Positions 1 through 9,792 of a DNA stretch of 44,792 nucleotides are shown here, one piece after another. A model generated the notes under the pieces. That model did not search any database. It had not been told where the DNA came from and worked only from the letters and a program-made list of their open reading frames with translations. Each line of letters begins with the position of its first letter. Position 1 is the first letter of the stretch. The translations under genes were made by a program, and so were the position numbers. This stretch comes from an uncultured Oceanospirillaceae bacterium (GTDB taxonomy: Bacteria; Pseudomonadota; Gammaproteobacteria; Pseudomonadales; Balneatricaceae): contig CAJXNY010000042.1 in the NCBI GenBank assembly GCA_913057435.1, positions 1 to 44,792 on the forward strand, in the 5' to 3' direction.

Positions 1-1905
<1,905 letters not shown>

Positions 1906-1919
1906 GGGAGATGCCCCGG

Positions 1920-2258
1920 ATGGCCTATGTAAAACGGGATGATGAAGGACGGGTAGTGGCTGTCAGCGAGCAGCCACTGGAGGGTTTTGAGCCGCTGCGC
2001 GCCGCAGCGGACATTGATGTGGCAGCTTTTATGGAACGTATTGAGCAGGTGCAACAGGCACTGGCCAGCAGTGACAGTGAGTTTGTGCGGGTGATTGAGG
2101 ATCTGGTGACCTTGCTGGTTGAGCAGAATCAGATCCGCTTTACCGATCTGCCAGAGGTGGCCCAGCGTAAGATGCTGGACCGCCAGCAGCTGCGTCAGTC
2201 AATGCACAATACTTTGCAGCTGCTGCCAGATGAGGATGATATGGACGGCTTGATCTGA
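1920..2258 (+). CDS. Small conserved protein of the 'tryptophan synthase beta-like' family (function unknown)
   Basis: This 112-residue acidic protein begins MAYVKRDDEGR and ends in a DEDDMDGLI tail. It resembles short proteins of Pseudomonas and relatives annotated as tryptophan synthase subunit beta-like, a misnomer since no PLP site exists. The middle (FVRVIEDLVTLLVEQNQIRFTDLPEVA) is a helical segment typical of that family. An upstream ATG at 1911 exists, but the GAGGGAG at 1903-1909 sits about ten bases before the 1920 ATG and almost touches the 1911 one, so 1920 is preferred. The gene follows the adhesin stop by 14 bases and is probably cotranscribed with it. No signal peptide; cytoplasmic. 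Confidence 0.75.
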   Translation: MAYVKRDDEGRVVAVSEQPLEGFEPLRAAADIDVAAFMERIEQVQQALASSDSEFVRVIEDLVTLLVEQNQIRFTDLPEVAQRKMLDRQQLRQSMHNTLQLLPDEDDMDGLI

Positions 2259-2267
2259 GCCCGATCG

Positions 2268-4190
2268 CTACACTGAGTCGGTGTGTCTGGCTTCGTTGAA
2301 CAGCGGGCCAGTACCGCCATCAATCCCCAGTGCCAGCAGTTGCTGCCACTGGTTTTCGGTTGTTACCTGTTCGGCCAGTACGATCATACCCAGCCCATGC
2401 AGGGTTGAACATATGCCCTGAATAAACGGTTTAATCTCAGTTTCTTCGCCTAGCTGGCGGATAAAACTGCCATCAATGCGGGCATAGTCCAATCCGCTAT
2501 CGGCCAGTTTACCCAGCGGGGCCAGTTGCTGGCCCAGGTGCTTGAGGCCGACTTTGCAGCCAAGCTGTTTCAGCCGGATGCAAAGCTGGCGCAACTGGGC
2601 GAGGTAGAGAAATGCATCGTTGCAGGCAAACTCCAGCCGCAGGTTATGCCGTGACTCCGGGGCGTTGTTGAGCTGGAGTAACAGTTGTTCAGCACGCTCA
2701 GGCTCACGGAGCACGGCAGCGGACAAACTGATCGCCAGTGGGCGGGTAGAGCTGGCCAGCCGATGCAGGGCTTCGGCCACCACGACCTGATCCAGCCGGT
2801 GACACCAGCCCATCTGACGCAGGCTGGTGAGAAAAACAGCAGCAGACAACGAAGGGCCGCTATCGCTTTTCAGTCGAGCGCAGGCGTCCAGATGACTGAG
2901 CTGACCCTGATGGTTAACCGTGGGGAAATACTGTAACTGAATCCCTCTGTTGCTCAGCGCATCATCCAGCCGCCGTTGCCAGGGCTGCTGCTGCATGGGG
3001 GTGTGTAACGATGCGGTCTGAACGGTGAAGGAAGAAGTGCCAGAGGGCTGTAGCTTGAGGCAGCCGTTTAATGAGCCGAGCAGTTTCCCCGGGTTGTCAC
3101 CTGCCCGACACGGAGAGGCAACGCAATGCAGGTTTATTGTTTCACTAAAGGACTGTCGGCTGACGGTTTTCAGCAACGCCTGGTAGATGGTATTCCCCAG
3201 CTGTTCGACCTGGTAATAACCGGGGATGACTAACAGCAGGTCCGAGCCATTAAGGCGGCCTGCCAGCCGCTCATCAAACTGGCGGGACTCACTACTGAGG
3301 GTGCGGGCCAGTTTTTTCAGCAGATAATCGACCTGCTGGCGGCCCTGATCCTGGTTCAGCTGGGCCAGTTGCTGCACCTGTATCAGCATAATTGTGCCGG
3401 CGGCGCTGGCGTCATTACGGGCCAGTAAGGCATGCAGTTGTGCCAGGCAGGGCTGGCGTTTCATCAGACTGGTCAGGCCGTCGTACTGCATTTTCACTCG
3501 CCAGCTATCCAGCCGCATGGTTTCGTCGTCGACCATCCGTTGCACGTGTCGGGTCAGGGTGTTCATCGCCAGTACAATGTCTTTGAATTCCTGGGTATCA
3601 GGCTCTTTGCTGGTGATGAAACGACGTTCGGTGATGGCGTGTGCCTGGGTGACCAGGTTGTCCAGAGGCCGGGTGATCAGTCGCAGCAGGGTTGAGCCAA
3701 TTATCCCACAAACGGACGCGACCAGCATGAAATAGCTAAGTAGCTGAACACTGCTATTCCACAGTGCATCGTAGGCGACCTGGGTGTGACTGGCGACGGT
3801 CAGGGTCCCGATTTGCTGCCAGCCATCACTGACTTTGGCACTGCCGGTGGCCGGATTGATGGGGAAAAACTGTGCCAGCCAGGTGGGGTGAGTCTGTTGT
3901 GGGCCTGGCTGTGTGTGCTCCGCAATGATGCTGCCGTCGGGCGCGGTCAGCCGGATAAATTGATAGTGTCCGGTATCAAACTGGGCGGAAATCAGCAGTT
4001 GGCGCGACAGGGCGTCTATCTGAGGCGTGCTTAACAGCAGGCCCAGAGTGGTCGCGTTGTCGACGTTTTTCAGTTCGAGCTGCTGCTCAAAGTATTGCCT
4101 GCTAGACAGGTTACTCAACACAAAGCTGCCAGCGAAAGACAGCAACATAATTAATCCGATGGCTATCCACAGCCGTTTGTACAGAGACAT
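2268..4190 (-). CDS. lapD: LapD-like inner-membrane c-di-GMP receptor (degenerate GGDEF-EAL)
   Basis: 640 residues. There is a transmembrane helix at about 7-27, a periplasmic LapD/MoxY-type domain to about 150 (GWQQIGTLTVAS and AYDALW near its end), a second helix around 150-172, a HAMP region, then degenerate GGDEF (the active-site loop reads NGSDLL) and degenerate EAL domains. The catalytic EAL motif is absent, so it should bind rather than make or cleave c-di-GMP. Known LapD proteins hold the protease LapG when c-di-GMP is high and release it when low, so that LapG cuts the adhesin. The gene lies 20 bases after lapG on the same strand, and its 3' end faces the adhesin operon nine bases away. 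Start chosen with AAAGGGG upstream. Confidence 0.9.
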   Translation of the reverse strand: MSLYKRLWIAIGLIMLLSFAGSFVLSNLSSRQYFEQQLELKNVDNATTLGLLLSTPQIDALSRQLLISAQFDTGHYQFIRLTAPDGSIIAEHTQPGPQQTHPTWLAQFFPINPATGSAKVSDGWQQIGTLTVASHTQVAYDALWNSSVQLLSYFMLVASVCGIIGSTLLRLITRPLDNLVTQAHAITERRFITSKEPDTQEFKDIVLAMNTLTRHVQRMVDDETMRLDSWRVKMQYDGLTSLMKRQPCLAQLHALLARNDASAAGTIMLIQVQQLAQLNQDQGRQQVDYLLKKLARTLSSESRQFDERLAGRLNGSDLLLVIPGYYQVEQLGNTIYQALLKTVSRQSFSETINLHCVASPCRAGDNPGKLLGSLNGCLKLQPSGTSSFTVQTASLHTPMQQQPWQRRLDDALSNRGIQLQYFPTVNHQGQLSHLDACARLKSDSGPSLSAAVFLTSLRQMGWCHRLDQVVVAEALHRLASSTRPLAISLSAAVLREPERAEQLLLQLNNAPESRHNLRLEFACNDAFLYLAQLRQLCIRLKQLGCKVGLKHLGQQLAPLGKLADSGLDYARIDGSFIRQLGEETEIKPFIQGICSTLHGLGMIVLAEQVTTENQWQQLLALGIDGGTGPLFNEARHTDSV

Positions 4191-4210
4191 CCACAGCCCC
4201 TTTCAATGGC

Positions 4211-5005
4211 TTATCTTGGTAGGTACACCTTTTCCTGTTGCATTCGCTGTAAAACTGAACGCCAGCGGGAAAGGTGTGCTTCAGGTGAGCGCGTGGTTTT
4301 ATCGCCCTCAACCCATAGCCCTTCACTGTTAAAACTGAACAGTGGAATCAGGTCGGGCCGTCGTGAGGCAGGTTGTATCTCTGTGATCAGGTTATCCAGG
4401 ATCAAAGGTTCTGCGCTGTTCTCAGGGTAGTACGCTAATACCATATGCGCTTGTTGTAACGGCCCCCCGGGAAGCCCACTGACAGCTTTGACATAGACCA
4501 GCCGCAATTGTTTCGCCGGGATGCCGCTTTGCAGCAGGGTCATATATTTGGCGATGGAGAAATCTTCACAATCACCGGCGGCCCGCAGTAACGTTTCTCG
4601 CGGAGTTGCCCAGTAATCGACCTGCTGCCATGCCTCAATATCACTGACAAAGCTTATCTGCTGGTTAAAAAATCGGTTAATGCGGCGTAATTTTTGCCGA
4701 TCGCTCAATGGGTGGCTGCTGCCAATTAGCTGCTGCCACCGCGCCAGCAGGCGGTTATCCATAGCGATGTGATCAGAGGCCAGGGCATGCAGCGAGAGTG
4801 ACAGCAGGGCATAGACGATAAAACAGATTATCAGGCCAGAGAGACGCCGCCGATTCCTTGCAGCTTTTACGGCGGTTAACAAACGACTGGACTCACGGTT
4901 GCACTCACATCGACTAAACAGGGCATCCTTCTGAGTGTAGCGGGCTCTGCCGATGTTGCTGGATGGCTGCGGGCTGTGATAACTGAACGCATAGAACGTA
5001 CCCAA
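4211..5005 (-). CDS. lapG: LapG-like periplasmic cysteine protease (transglutaminase-like, BTLCP)
   Basis: Catalytic triad residues are visible in the expected order: Cys in GDCEDFS, His in QAHMVLAYY, Asp in LILDNL. Around these, WATPRETLLRAAGDCEDFSIAK is typical of the bacterial transglutaminase-like cysteine proteinases that cleave LapA-type adhesins near their N-terminus. A hydrophobic stretch (SGLIICFIVYALLSLSLHALA) preceded by an Arg-rich segment is a good signal peptide, placing the enzyme in the periplasm. The start is uncertain: the longest frame opens with TTG at 5005 and gives a 56-residue leader before the hydrophobic core, whereas a second in-frame TTG at 4882 gives an ordinary signal peptide. 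Operon with lapD. Confidence 0.88.
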   Translation of the reverse strand: MGTFYAFSYHSPQPSSNIGRARYTQKDALFSRCECNRESSRLLTAVKAARNRRRLSGLIICFIVYALLSLSLHALASDHIAMDNRLLARWQQLIGSSHPLSDRQKLRRINRFFNQQISFVSDIEAWQQVDYWATPRETLLRAAGDCEDFSIAKYMTLLQSGIPAKQLRLVYVKAVSGLPGGPLQQAHMVLAYYPENSAEPLILDNLITEIQPASRRPDLIPLFSFNSEGLWVEGDKTTRSPEAHLSRWRSVLQRMQQEKVYLPR

Positions 5006-5187
5006 TTTTTAAGTGGTACTTTAATGGAATGACAAATTAACTCAGTGGTCTACCTTTATGTAACACCTGAAACAGCCTGCGCAATGATAGCTTGAACCAG
5101 TGGAGCTGTTAAACGGCGTGGATGCTGACGAACGCTAAGGCCGAATCACACAATAATAATGATTCGCACGGTAGCAGGAGCGAGACC

Positions 5188-7044
5188 ATGAGTAAGCGTT
5201 GTAAATGGGGACTCTACGGGTTGAGCCTTTTCGGGCTTTGCTCATCATTAACCGTGGCAGCACCGGTTACCTCACTCGATGAGGCTGTAAATCTGGCAAT
5301 TACCCAGAACCCGGAGGTGAAAGCCAGCTGGCACAGTTTTGAAGCGGCGGTAGACGCAGTGCGGGCTTCAGAAGGGGGCTACTATCCACGGGTGGACCTG
5401 GAAGCCAGCGCCGGACATGAACGCCAGGACCCGAACAACTTGCCAGATTTTTCCTATGATCCCTGGCGTGCTCAATTATCGCTGACTCAGATGCTGTTTG
5501 ACGGCTTTGAAACCCGTTCGCTGGTCTCGCGTTTCAACCATGAGCGTAAGCGACTTTACTACACCTTCAGGCAGGAGTCTGAAGAGGCGGCACTGGAGGC
5601 GACCCGTGCTTACCTGGATGTACGCCGGTTTCAGAAACTGCTGGAGCTGGCCAAAGAAAACTATATCCAGCACCGTACCATTTATCGTGATATTGAGAAG
5701 CGAGCCAGCGCCGGTGTTGGCCGTAAAGTGGATGTAGAGCAGGCCAGTGCACGACTGGCACTGGCTGAAACAAACCTGCTGACTGAAGCGACCAACCTGC
5801 ATGATGTTTCTGCCCGTTTCCAGCGGGTGGTGGGTGAACTACCCGCTGAGCAACTGGCTGAACCGGTGATCAGTGCCAGCACGATACCGCCAGCCTCAAC
5901 CGACGCACTGGGTGTCGCCTATGCACAAAGCCCGAGATTATTAACGGCGGTGGAAAATACGCAGGTGGCACAGGCCGCCCGCGAAAGTCGTGATGCCCCG
6001 CTAAAACCACGGCTGGATCTGCGGTTGCGCCATGAGCTGGAAGATGACACCGATGGCGTGGCTGTCCGGCGTGATACCTCGGCCATTGAATTGTTGCTCA
6101 GTTATAACCTCTACCGGGGCGGTGCCGATAAAGCCCGTATTCGTGAAGCTGACCATTTGCTGGCGGAGGCGTTTGAGCTGCAGCGTAAAGCCTGTCGGGA
6201 TGTGCGTCAGGAGCTGGTGATTGCCCATAACGATATTGGCAGCATCACTGAGCAGCTGCGTTACCTCAATCGCAATCAGCTGGCGGTGGGCAAAGCCCGT
6301 ACCCAGTACCGCAAACAGTTTGATATTGGTAAACGCACGCTGCTTGATCTGCTGGATACCGAGAACGAATATTTTGATGTGCGGCGTAGCTATATCACCA
6401 GCCAGCACAATCTGCTGTTGGCCCAGTCGCGCACCCTGGCGGCGATGGGGACTCTGGTGAATCGCTACCAACAGGGCTCTGGCGGATTAAGCGATGGCAC
6501 AGCGGTTCCTGCTGCCAGTCAGGCTCCGAATGGTCGCTGTCCGCAGGAAGCCCTGCCAATGATGTCTGCGTTTGATAAACAGGCGCTGCTGGCCAGTGTG
6601 CTGGATGAGCCGGACTTCCGTGATATCGGCAATAACAAACTGGCATTCCGGATGAATGCGCACTTTGGTTATGACTCGGTGAAACTGAATAACCGCTATG
6701 AGCCGGATATCAGCCGGGCAGCCCAGTTCCTGCAGCGTTACCCACGGGTAAACGCAACCATTGAGGGGCACACCGATGATCGCGGCAGTGACCGATATAA
6801 CCGTGAGCTGTCTGAACGCCGGGCTCAGGCCGTGTTCCAGCGACTGGTCAAACAGTATGGGATTGCACCCGAACGGCTGAATGTGAAGGGTTACGGTGAA
6901 AGCCGACCCATGGCCACGAACACAACCAAATCGGGCCGGGGGCTGAATCGTCGGGTTGATCTGGTGATTGAAAAGCCTCGTTCACTGGAGCAACGCGAAG
7001 CATCCCGTTCAGCTGAGCTGACAGAGCCGCTGGCGAAAACCTGA
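5188..7044 (+). CDS. TolC-family type I secretion outer-membrane protein fused to a C-terminal OmpA domain
   Basis: 618 residues. The Sec signal peptide (MSKRCKWGLYGLSLFGLCSSLTVAA) is followed by TolC/AggA-like repeats to about residue 430 (SLDEAVNLAITQNPEVKA, then FDGFETRSLVSRF and LYRGGADKARIREA as the paired repeat signatures). Residues ~485-595 form an OmpA/MotB peptidoglycan-binding domain (EGHTDDRGSDRYNRELSERRA, LNVKGYGESRP, LNRRVDL). Function: outer-membrane exit duct for the large adhesin, here with a built-in anchor to peptidoglycan. The ATG at 5188 is chosen over the longer frame (5122) because of AGGAG just upstream and because it starts a proper signal peptide. Divergent from lapG. 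The ABC and membrane-fusion components are not in the window. Confidence 0.88.
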   Translation: MSKRCKWGLYGLSLFGLCSSLTVAAPVTSLDEAVNLAITQNPEVKASWHSFEAAVDAVRASEGGYYPRVDLEASAGHERQDPNNLPDFSYDPWRAQLSLTQMLFDGFETRSLVSRFNHERKRLYYTFRQESEEAALEATRAYLDVRRFQKLLELAKENYIQHRTIYRDIEKRASAGVGRKVDVEQASARLALAETNLLTEATNLHDVSARFQRVVGELPAEQLAEPVISASTIPPASTDALGVAYAQSPRLLTAVENTQVAQAARESRDAPLKPRLDLRLRHELEDDTDGVAVRRDTSAIELLLSYNLYRGGADKARIREADHLLAEAFELQRKACRDVRQELVIAHNDIGSITEQLRYLNRNQLAVGKARTQYRKQFDIGKRTLLDLLDTENEYFDVRRSYITSQHNLLLAQSRTLAAMGTLVNRYQQGSGGLSDGTAVPAASQAPNGRCPQEALPMMSAFDKQALLASVLDEPDFRDIGNNKLAFRMNAHFGYDSVKLNNRYEPDISRAAQFLQRYPRVNATIEGHTDDRGSDRYNRELSERRAQAVFQRLVKQYGIAPERLNVKGYGESRPMATNTTKSGRGLNRRVDLVIEKPRSLEQREASRSAELTEPLAKT

Positions 7045-7223
7045 CAGTTCTGGCACAGAGTGAAAATCAACGGGTATAGACCTTTGGCCTGGCGGGCCTG
7101 CCTCTCTGGCAGGTCTGCTCTATATTCCATTAGTCGCGTTTTTCATTAAAACGGCGGTTTTCTTTTGGCTGGGCGACCTGGGTTCTACTAAAGCATGAAC
7201 AGTTTCGACTATAATCGCCGGCG

Positions 7224-7243
7224 TTAGTAACAACTGTTGCTAA
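7224..7243. promoter_or_regulatory. Imperfect 20-bp palindrome in the nhaD 5' region
   Basis: TTAGTAACAACTGTTGCTAA differs from its own reverse complement at three base-pair positions. It lies about 70 bases before nhaD. The remaining leader contains two GCCTGAT copies and a GC-rich stretch that could fold. It could be an operator or part of a structured leader; neither is proved. Confidence 0.35.
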
Positions 7244-7314
7244 TGTCTGTGGTAATAGCCTGATGTTGGCCAGTGCCGCAAGCCTGATAACAACAAAAAA
7301 AGAACTGTTCCTCT

Positions 7315-8559
7315 ATGCATACCTTTCTGCTTTGCCTGATCGCGCTGGCATTTGTCCTGATCGTTATCGAAGATATCGTTCATATTAACAAAGCCAAATC
7401 CTCATTATTTCTCGGTACGCTGGTCTGGATACTGGCGTTTATCTTCCCGGAACCGGGTGCCACGCCGGCAATTATTCAGCATAGTCTGAATGAAAACCTG
7501 CTCGATATTGCTACCTTGTGGCTGTTCCTGATGGCTGCGATGACGTTTGTTGCCTACCTCAACCAGCAGGGCCTGATTACTCAGCTGGTGTATCGCATGC
7601 TGCCACGGCAGATGACTCAGAAACGGCTGATGGTCATGGTGGCGCTGCTGGCATTACTGTTCAGTTCGCTGGCCGACAACATCACCGCCTCGCTGATTAT
7701 GCTGTCACTGCTGTCTTCATTGAAATTACCGCCAAAAGACACGCTGAAGTTCGCCGCATTGCTGGTGTTTGCAGTGAACTCGGGTGGGGTGGCGCTGATT
7801 ACCGGTGATGTCACCACGCTGATGATATTTCTGGCAGACAAGGTCACGATTACCGATCTGTTCTTCCTGATTCCTGCTGCCCTGGCGGGTATTGCAGTGT
7901 TGCTGTTGGTGATGATGCGCGGCTGTGAAGGCGAAGTCACCATGCCGCGTTTCCGCCGGCCTATTGCACCGGGCGATAAGGTGATGGGCGGACTGTTTGT
8001 GCTGACCATTGTCTCAACTCTGGGGCTGAGTGTGGCCTATCGAGTACCGCCGGTACTGACCTTTCTGTTTGGCCTGTCGCTGATGTTTCTGGTGTACCAC
8101 TTCCTTCAGCAGCAGCGTACCGAGCGGGACCATATTCTGGAATTTGTGCGTGATATTGAGTTTGATACCCTGCTGTTCTTCCTCGGTGTATTACTGCTGG
8201 TGGGAATGCTCAAAGAACTGCACGTACTGGACCAGTTGCCAGAGCTGTACTCGGTGATGCCAGTGTGGGCCGCGAATTACTTTGTTGGCCTGTTGTCGGC
8301 CATGGTGGATAACGTGCCACTGACCGCTGCAATTCTGAAATCCGGCGTTGAAATGAGCACTGCAGACTGGCTGGGCCTGACCTACGCAACTGGCGTGGGT
8401 GGTTCGTTGCTGATTGTGGGCTCTGCGGCCGGTGTTATCGCCATGAGCAAAATCAGTGAACTTACCTTCCTGACCTATATGCGCTTTTTCCACTATCTGC
8501 TGGTGGCTTATACCGCAGGCTTTGCCATGGTCTGGCTGATCGGGCGATTGTTCTTCTGA
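7315..8559 (+). CDS. nhaD: Na+/H+ antiporter, NhaD family
   Basis: 414 residues, nearly all in hydrophobic segments, about 11-12 predicted membrane helices. Signatures fit NhaD of the ion transporter superfamily: IEDIVHINKAKSSLFLGTL at the N-terminus, the SSLADNITASLIMLSLL motif, VNSGGVALITGDVTTLMIF, and SAMVDNVPLTAAIL with a conserved Asp-Asn, followed by TGVGGSLLIVGSAAGV. It exports Na+ (or Li+) in exchange for protons across the inner membrane, as expected in a marine cell. It is slightly shorter than Vibrio NhaD (about 475 residues). Monocistronic: a 270-base leader precedes it and a convergent LysR gene follows. Confidence 0.88.
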   Translation: MHTFLLCLIALAFVLIVIEDIVHINKAKSSLFLGTLVWILAFIFPEPGATPAIIQHSLNENLLDIATLWLFLMAAMTFVAYLNQQGLITQLVYRMLPRQMTQKRLMVMVALLALLFSSLADNITASLIMLSLLSSLKLPPKDTLKFAALLVFAVNSGGVALITGDVTTLMIFLADKVTITDLFFLIPAALAGIAVLLLVMMRGCEGEVTMPRFRRPIAPGDKVMGGLFVLTIVSTLGLSVAYRVPPVLTFLFGLSLMFLVYHFLQQQRTERDHILEFVRDIEFDTLLFFLGVLLLVGMLKELHVLDQLPELYSVMPVWAANYFVGLLSAMVDNVPLTAAILKSGVEMSTADWLGLTYATGVGGSLLIVGSAAGVIAMSKISELTFLTYMRFFHYLLVAYTAGFAMVWLIGRLFF

Positions 8560-8639
8560 GTGAAATGGGATCGCCCGCGATAGCCCGTTGCTGATTGGTT
8601 GTAAACCGCGCCTCAGGAAATGGATGACACTCAGTCCTC

Positions 8640-9581
8640 TCAATCCTGGAGCACGGGGCTGACATCATCGGGCCACGGGGCCTGCTGAACGTACTGCTGC
8701 AGATATGCCGATAGTTGTGCGGCAGCCGGGCTGGGGGAGCGTCCCCGGCGGCTGATGATATTTATCTCCCGCTCAATCACCGGGGCTGCCAGCGGTATAA
8801 AGTGCAGTGACGAAAACGATGCAGTCGCGGCCGCCAGCGCTGGCAGCACCGCAATCCCGATTCCCGCTTTAACCAGCTCTGCCAGCCCGGCAGGGTTGGA
8901 GACTTCCAGTAAAGGCCCATCCAGCTTCAATCCCGTCGGCATCGACGCAGGCATACGGGATAACTGCGCCCGGATACCGGTGTCGTTGGTCAGGTAGATC
9001 AGCTGATAGTCGGACAGATCTTCCCAGCACAGTGAATCGCTTTCCAGCAGGGGGTGGCCATCCGGTAACACCGCACCATAACGGTCCTGCAAAATGGGCT
9101 GGTAGTTCAGTTCCACATGATGGCTGTGATTACCGCCGATGCCGAAATCCATCTCATTATTTAACACTCGCTGCTCGATCCCTCCGGCACTGTCATCGCG
9201 CAGATGAATACCTACCGCCGGGTGCTGTTTATGGAAACGGGCGATCACCGGTGGTAGCAGCTGGCTGAGTACAGAGGGGGAGGCAGCGATGCCGACCTGA
9301 CCCGACTGGCCTGCCGCAATCGCCTGCAGATCACTTAATGCGGTATCAAAATTGGACAGTAAACCACGGGCAACGGGCAGAAAGCGCTCACCCTCGGCGC
9401 TGAGGTAAACCCGGCGTGTGGTGCGATCAAGCAGCACCAGCCCGACCTGTTCCTCCAGCTGTTTAATGGCAGCCGTTAATGTGGACTGGGTCAGGTGCAG
9501 CTGGGCGGCGGCCTGGGTAAAGCTGCCGCATTCGGCAACGGCCACAAAGGCCCGCAGGTGGCGAATCGAAAGGTTATGCAT
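8640..9581 (-). CDS. LysR-family transcriptional regulator, divergent from ydiJ
   Basis: 313 residues with an N-terminal winged helix-turn-helix (LRAFVAVAECGSFTQAAAQLHLTQSTLTAAIKQLEEQVG, residues ~9-47) and a two-lobed effector domain (QVGIAASPSVLSQLLPPVIARF onwards). The gene is divergent from the FAD/Fe-S dehydrogenase gene with about 210 bases between, so it probably controls that gene and itself. An ATCGTT-AAA-AACGAT inverted repeat of T-N11-A type at 9622-9636 lies between them and close to this gene's start. The ligand is unknown; a 2-hydroxyacid or its oxoacid would be logical, which is inference. Confidence 0.9.
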   Translation of the reverse strand: MHNLSIRHLRAFVAVAECGSFTQAAAQLHLTQSTLTAAIKQLEEQVGLVLLDRTTRRVYLSAEGERFLPVARGLLSNFDTALSDLQAIAAGQSGQVGIAASPSVLSQLLPPVIARFHKQHPAVGIHLRDDSAGGIEQRVLNNEMDFGIGGNHSHHVELNYQPILQDRYGAVLPDGHPLLESDSLCWEDLSDYQLIYLTNDTGIRAQLSRMPASMPTGLKLDGPLLEVSNPAGLAELVKAGIGIAVLPALAAATASFSSLHFIPLAAPVIEREINIISRRGRSPSPAAAQLSAYLQQYVQQAPWPDDVSPVLQD

Positions 9582-9621
9582 AGTCGAGGGTTCGGCCGTT
9601 AAATGATGCGTTGCACCAATT

Positions 9622-9636
9622 ATCGTTAAAAACGAT
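9622..9636. promoter_or_regulatory. Candidate LysR operator (T-N11-A inverted repeat)
   Basis: ATCGTTAAAAACGAT is a perfect 6-bp inverted repeat with a 3-base centre, contains T-N11-A, and lies in the divergent region between the LysR gene and ydiJ. Confidence 0.5.
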
Positions 9637-9792
9637 TAATTAATCACTTTTTATCATTTGTGTAATAAATCGAGCTTCTGCATGATGGCGGCCATCATCC
9701 GGGTGGCGCCATCTGACTGTCACAGATTGCCAGCGGGCCTGGGCCTGCTGTACTGACCACCCCATAAGAATAGCTGAGAAGAGATCGCCGTT

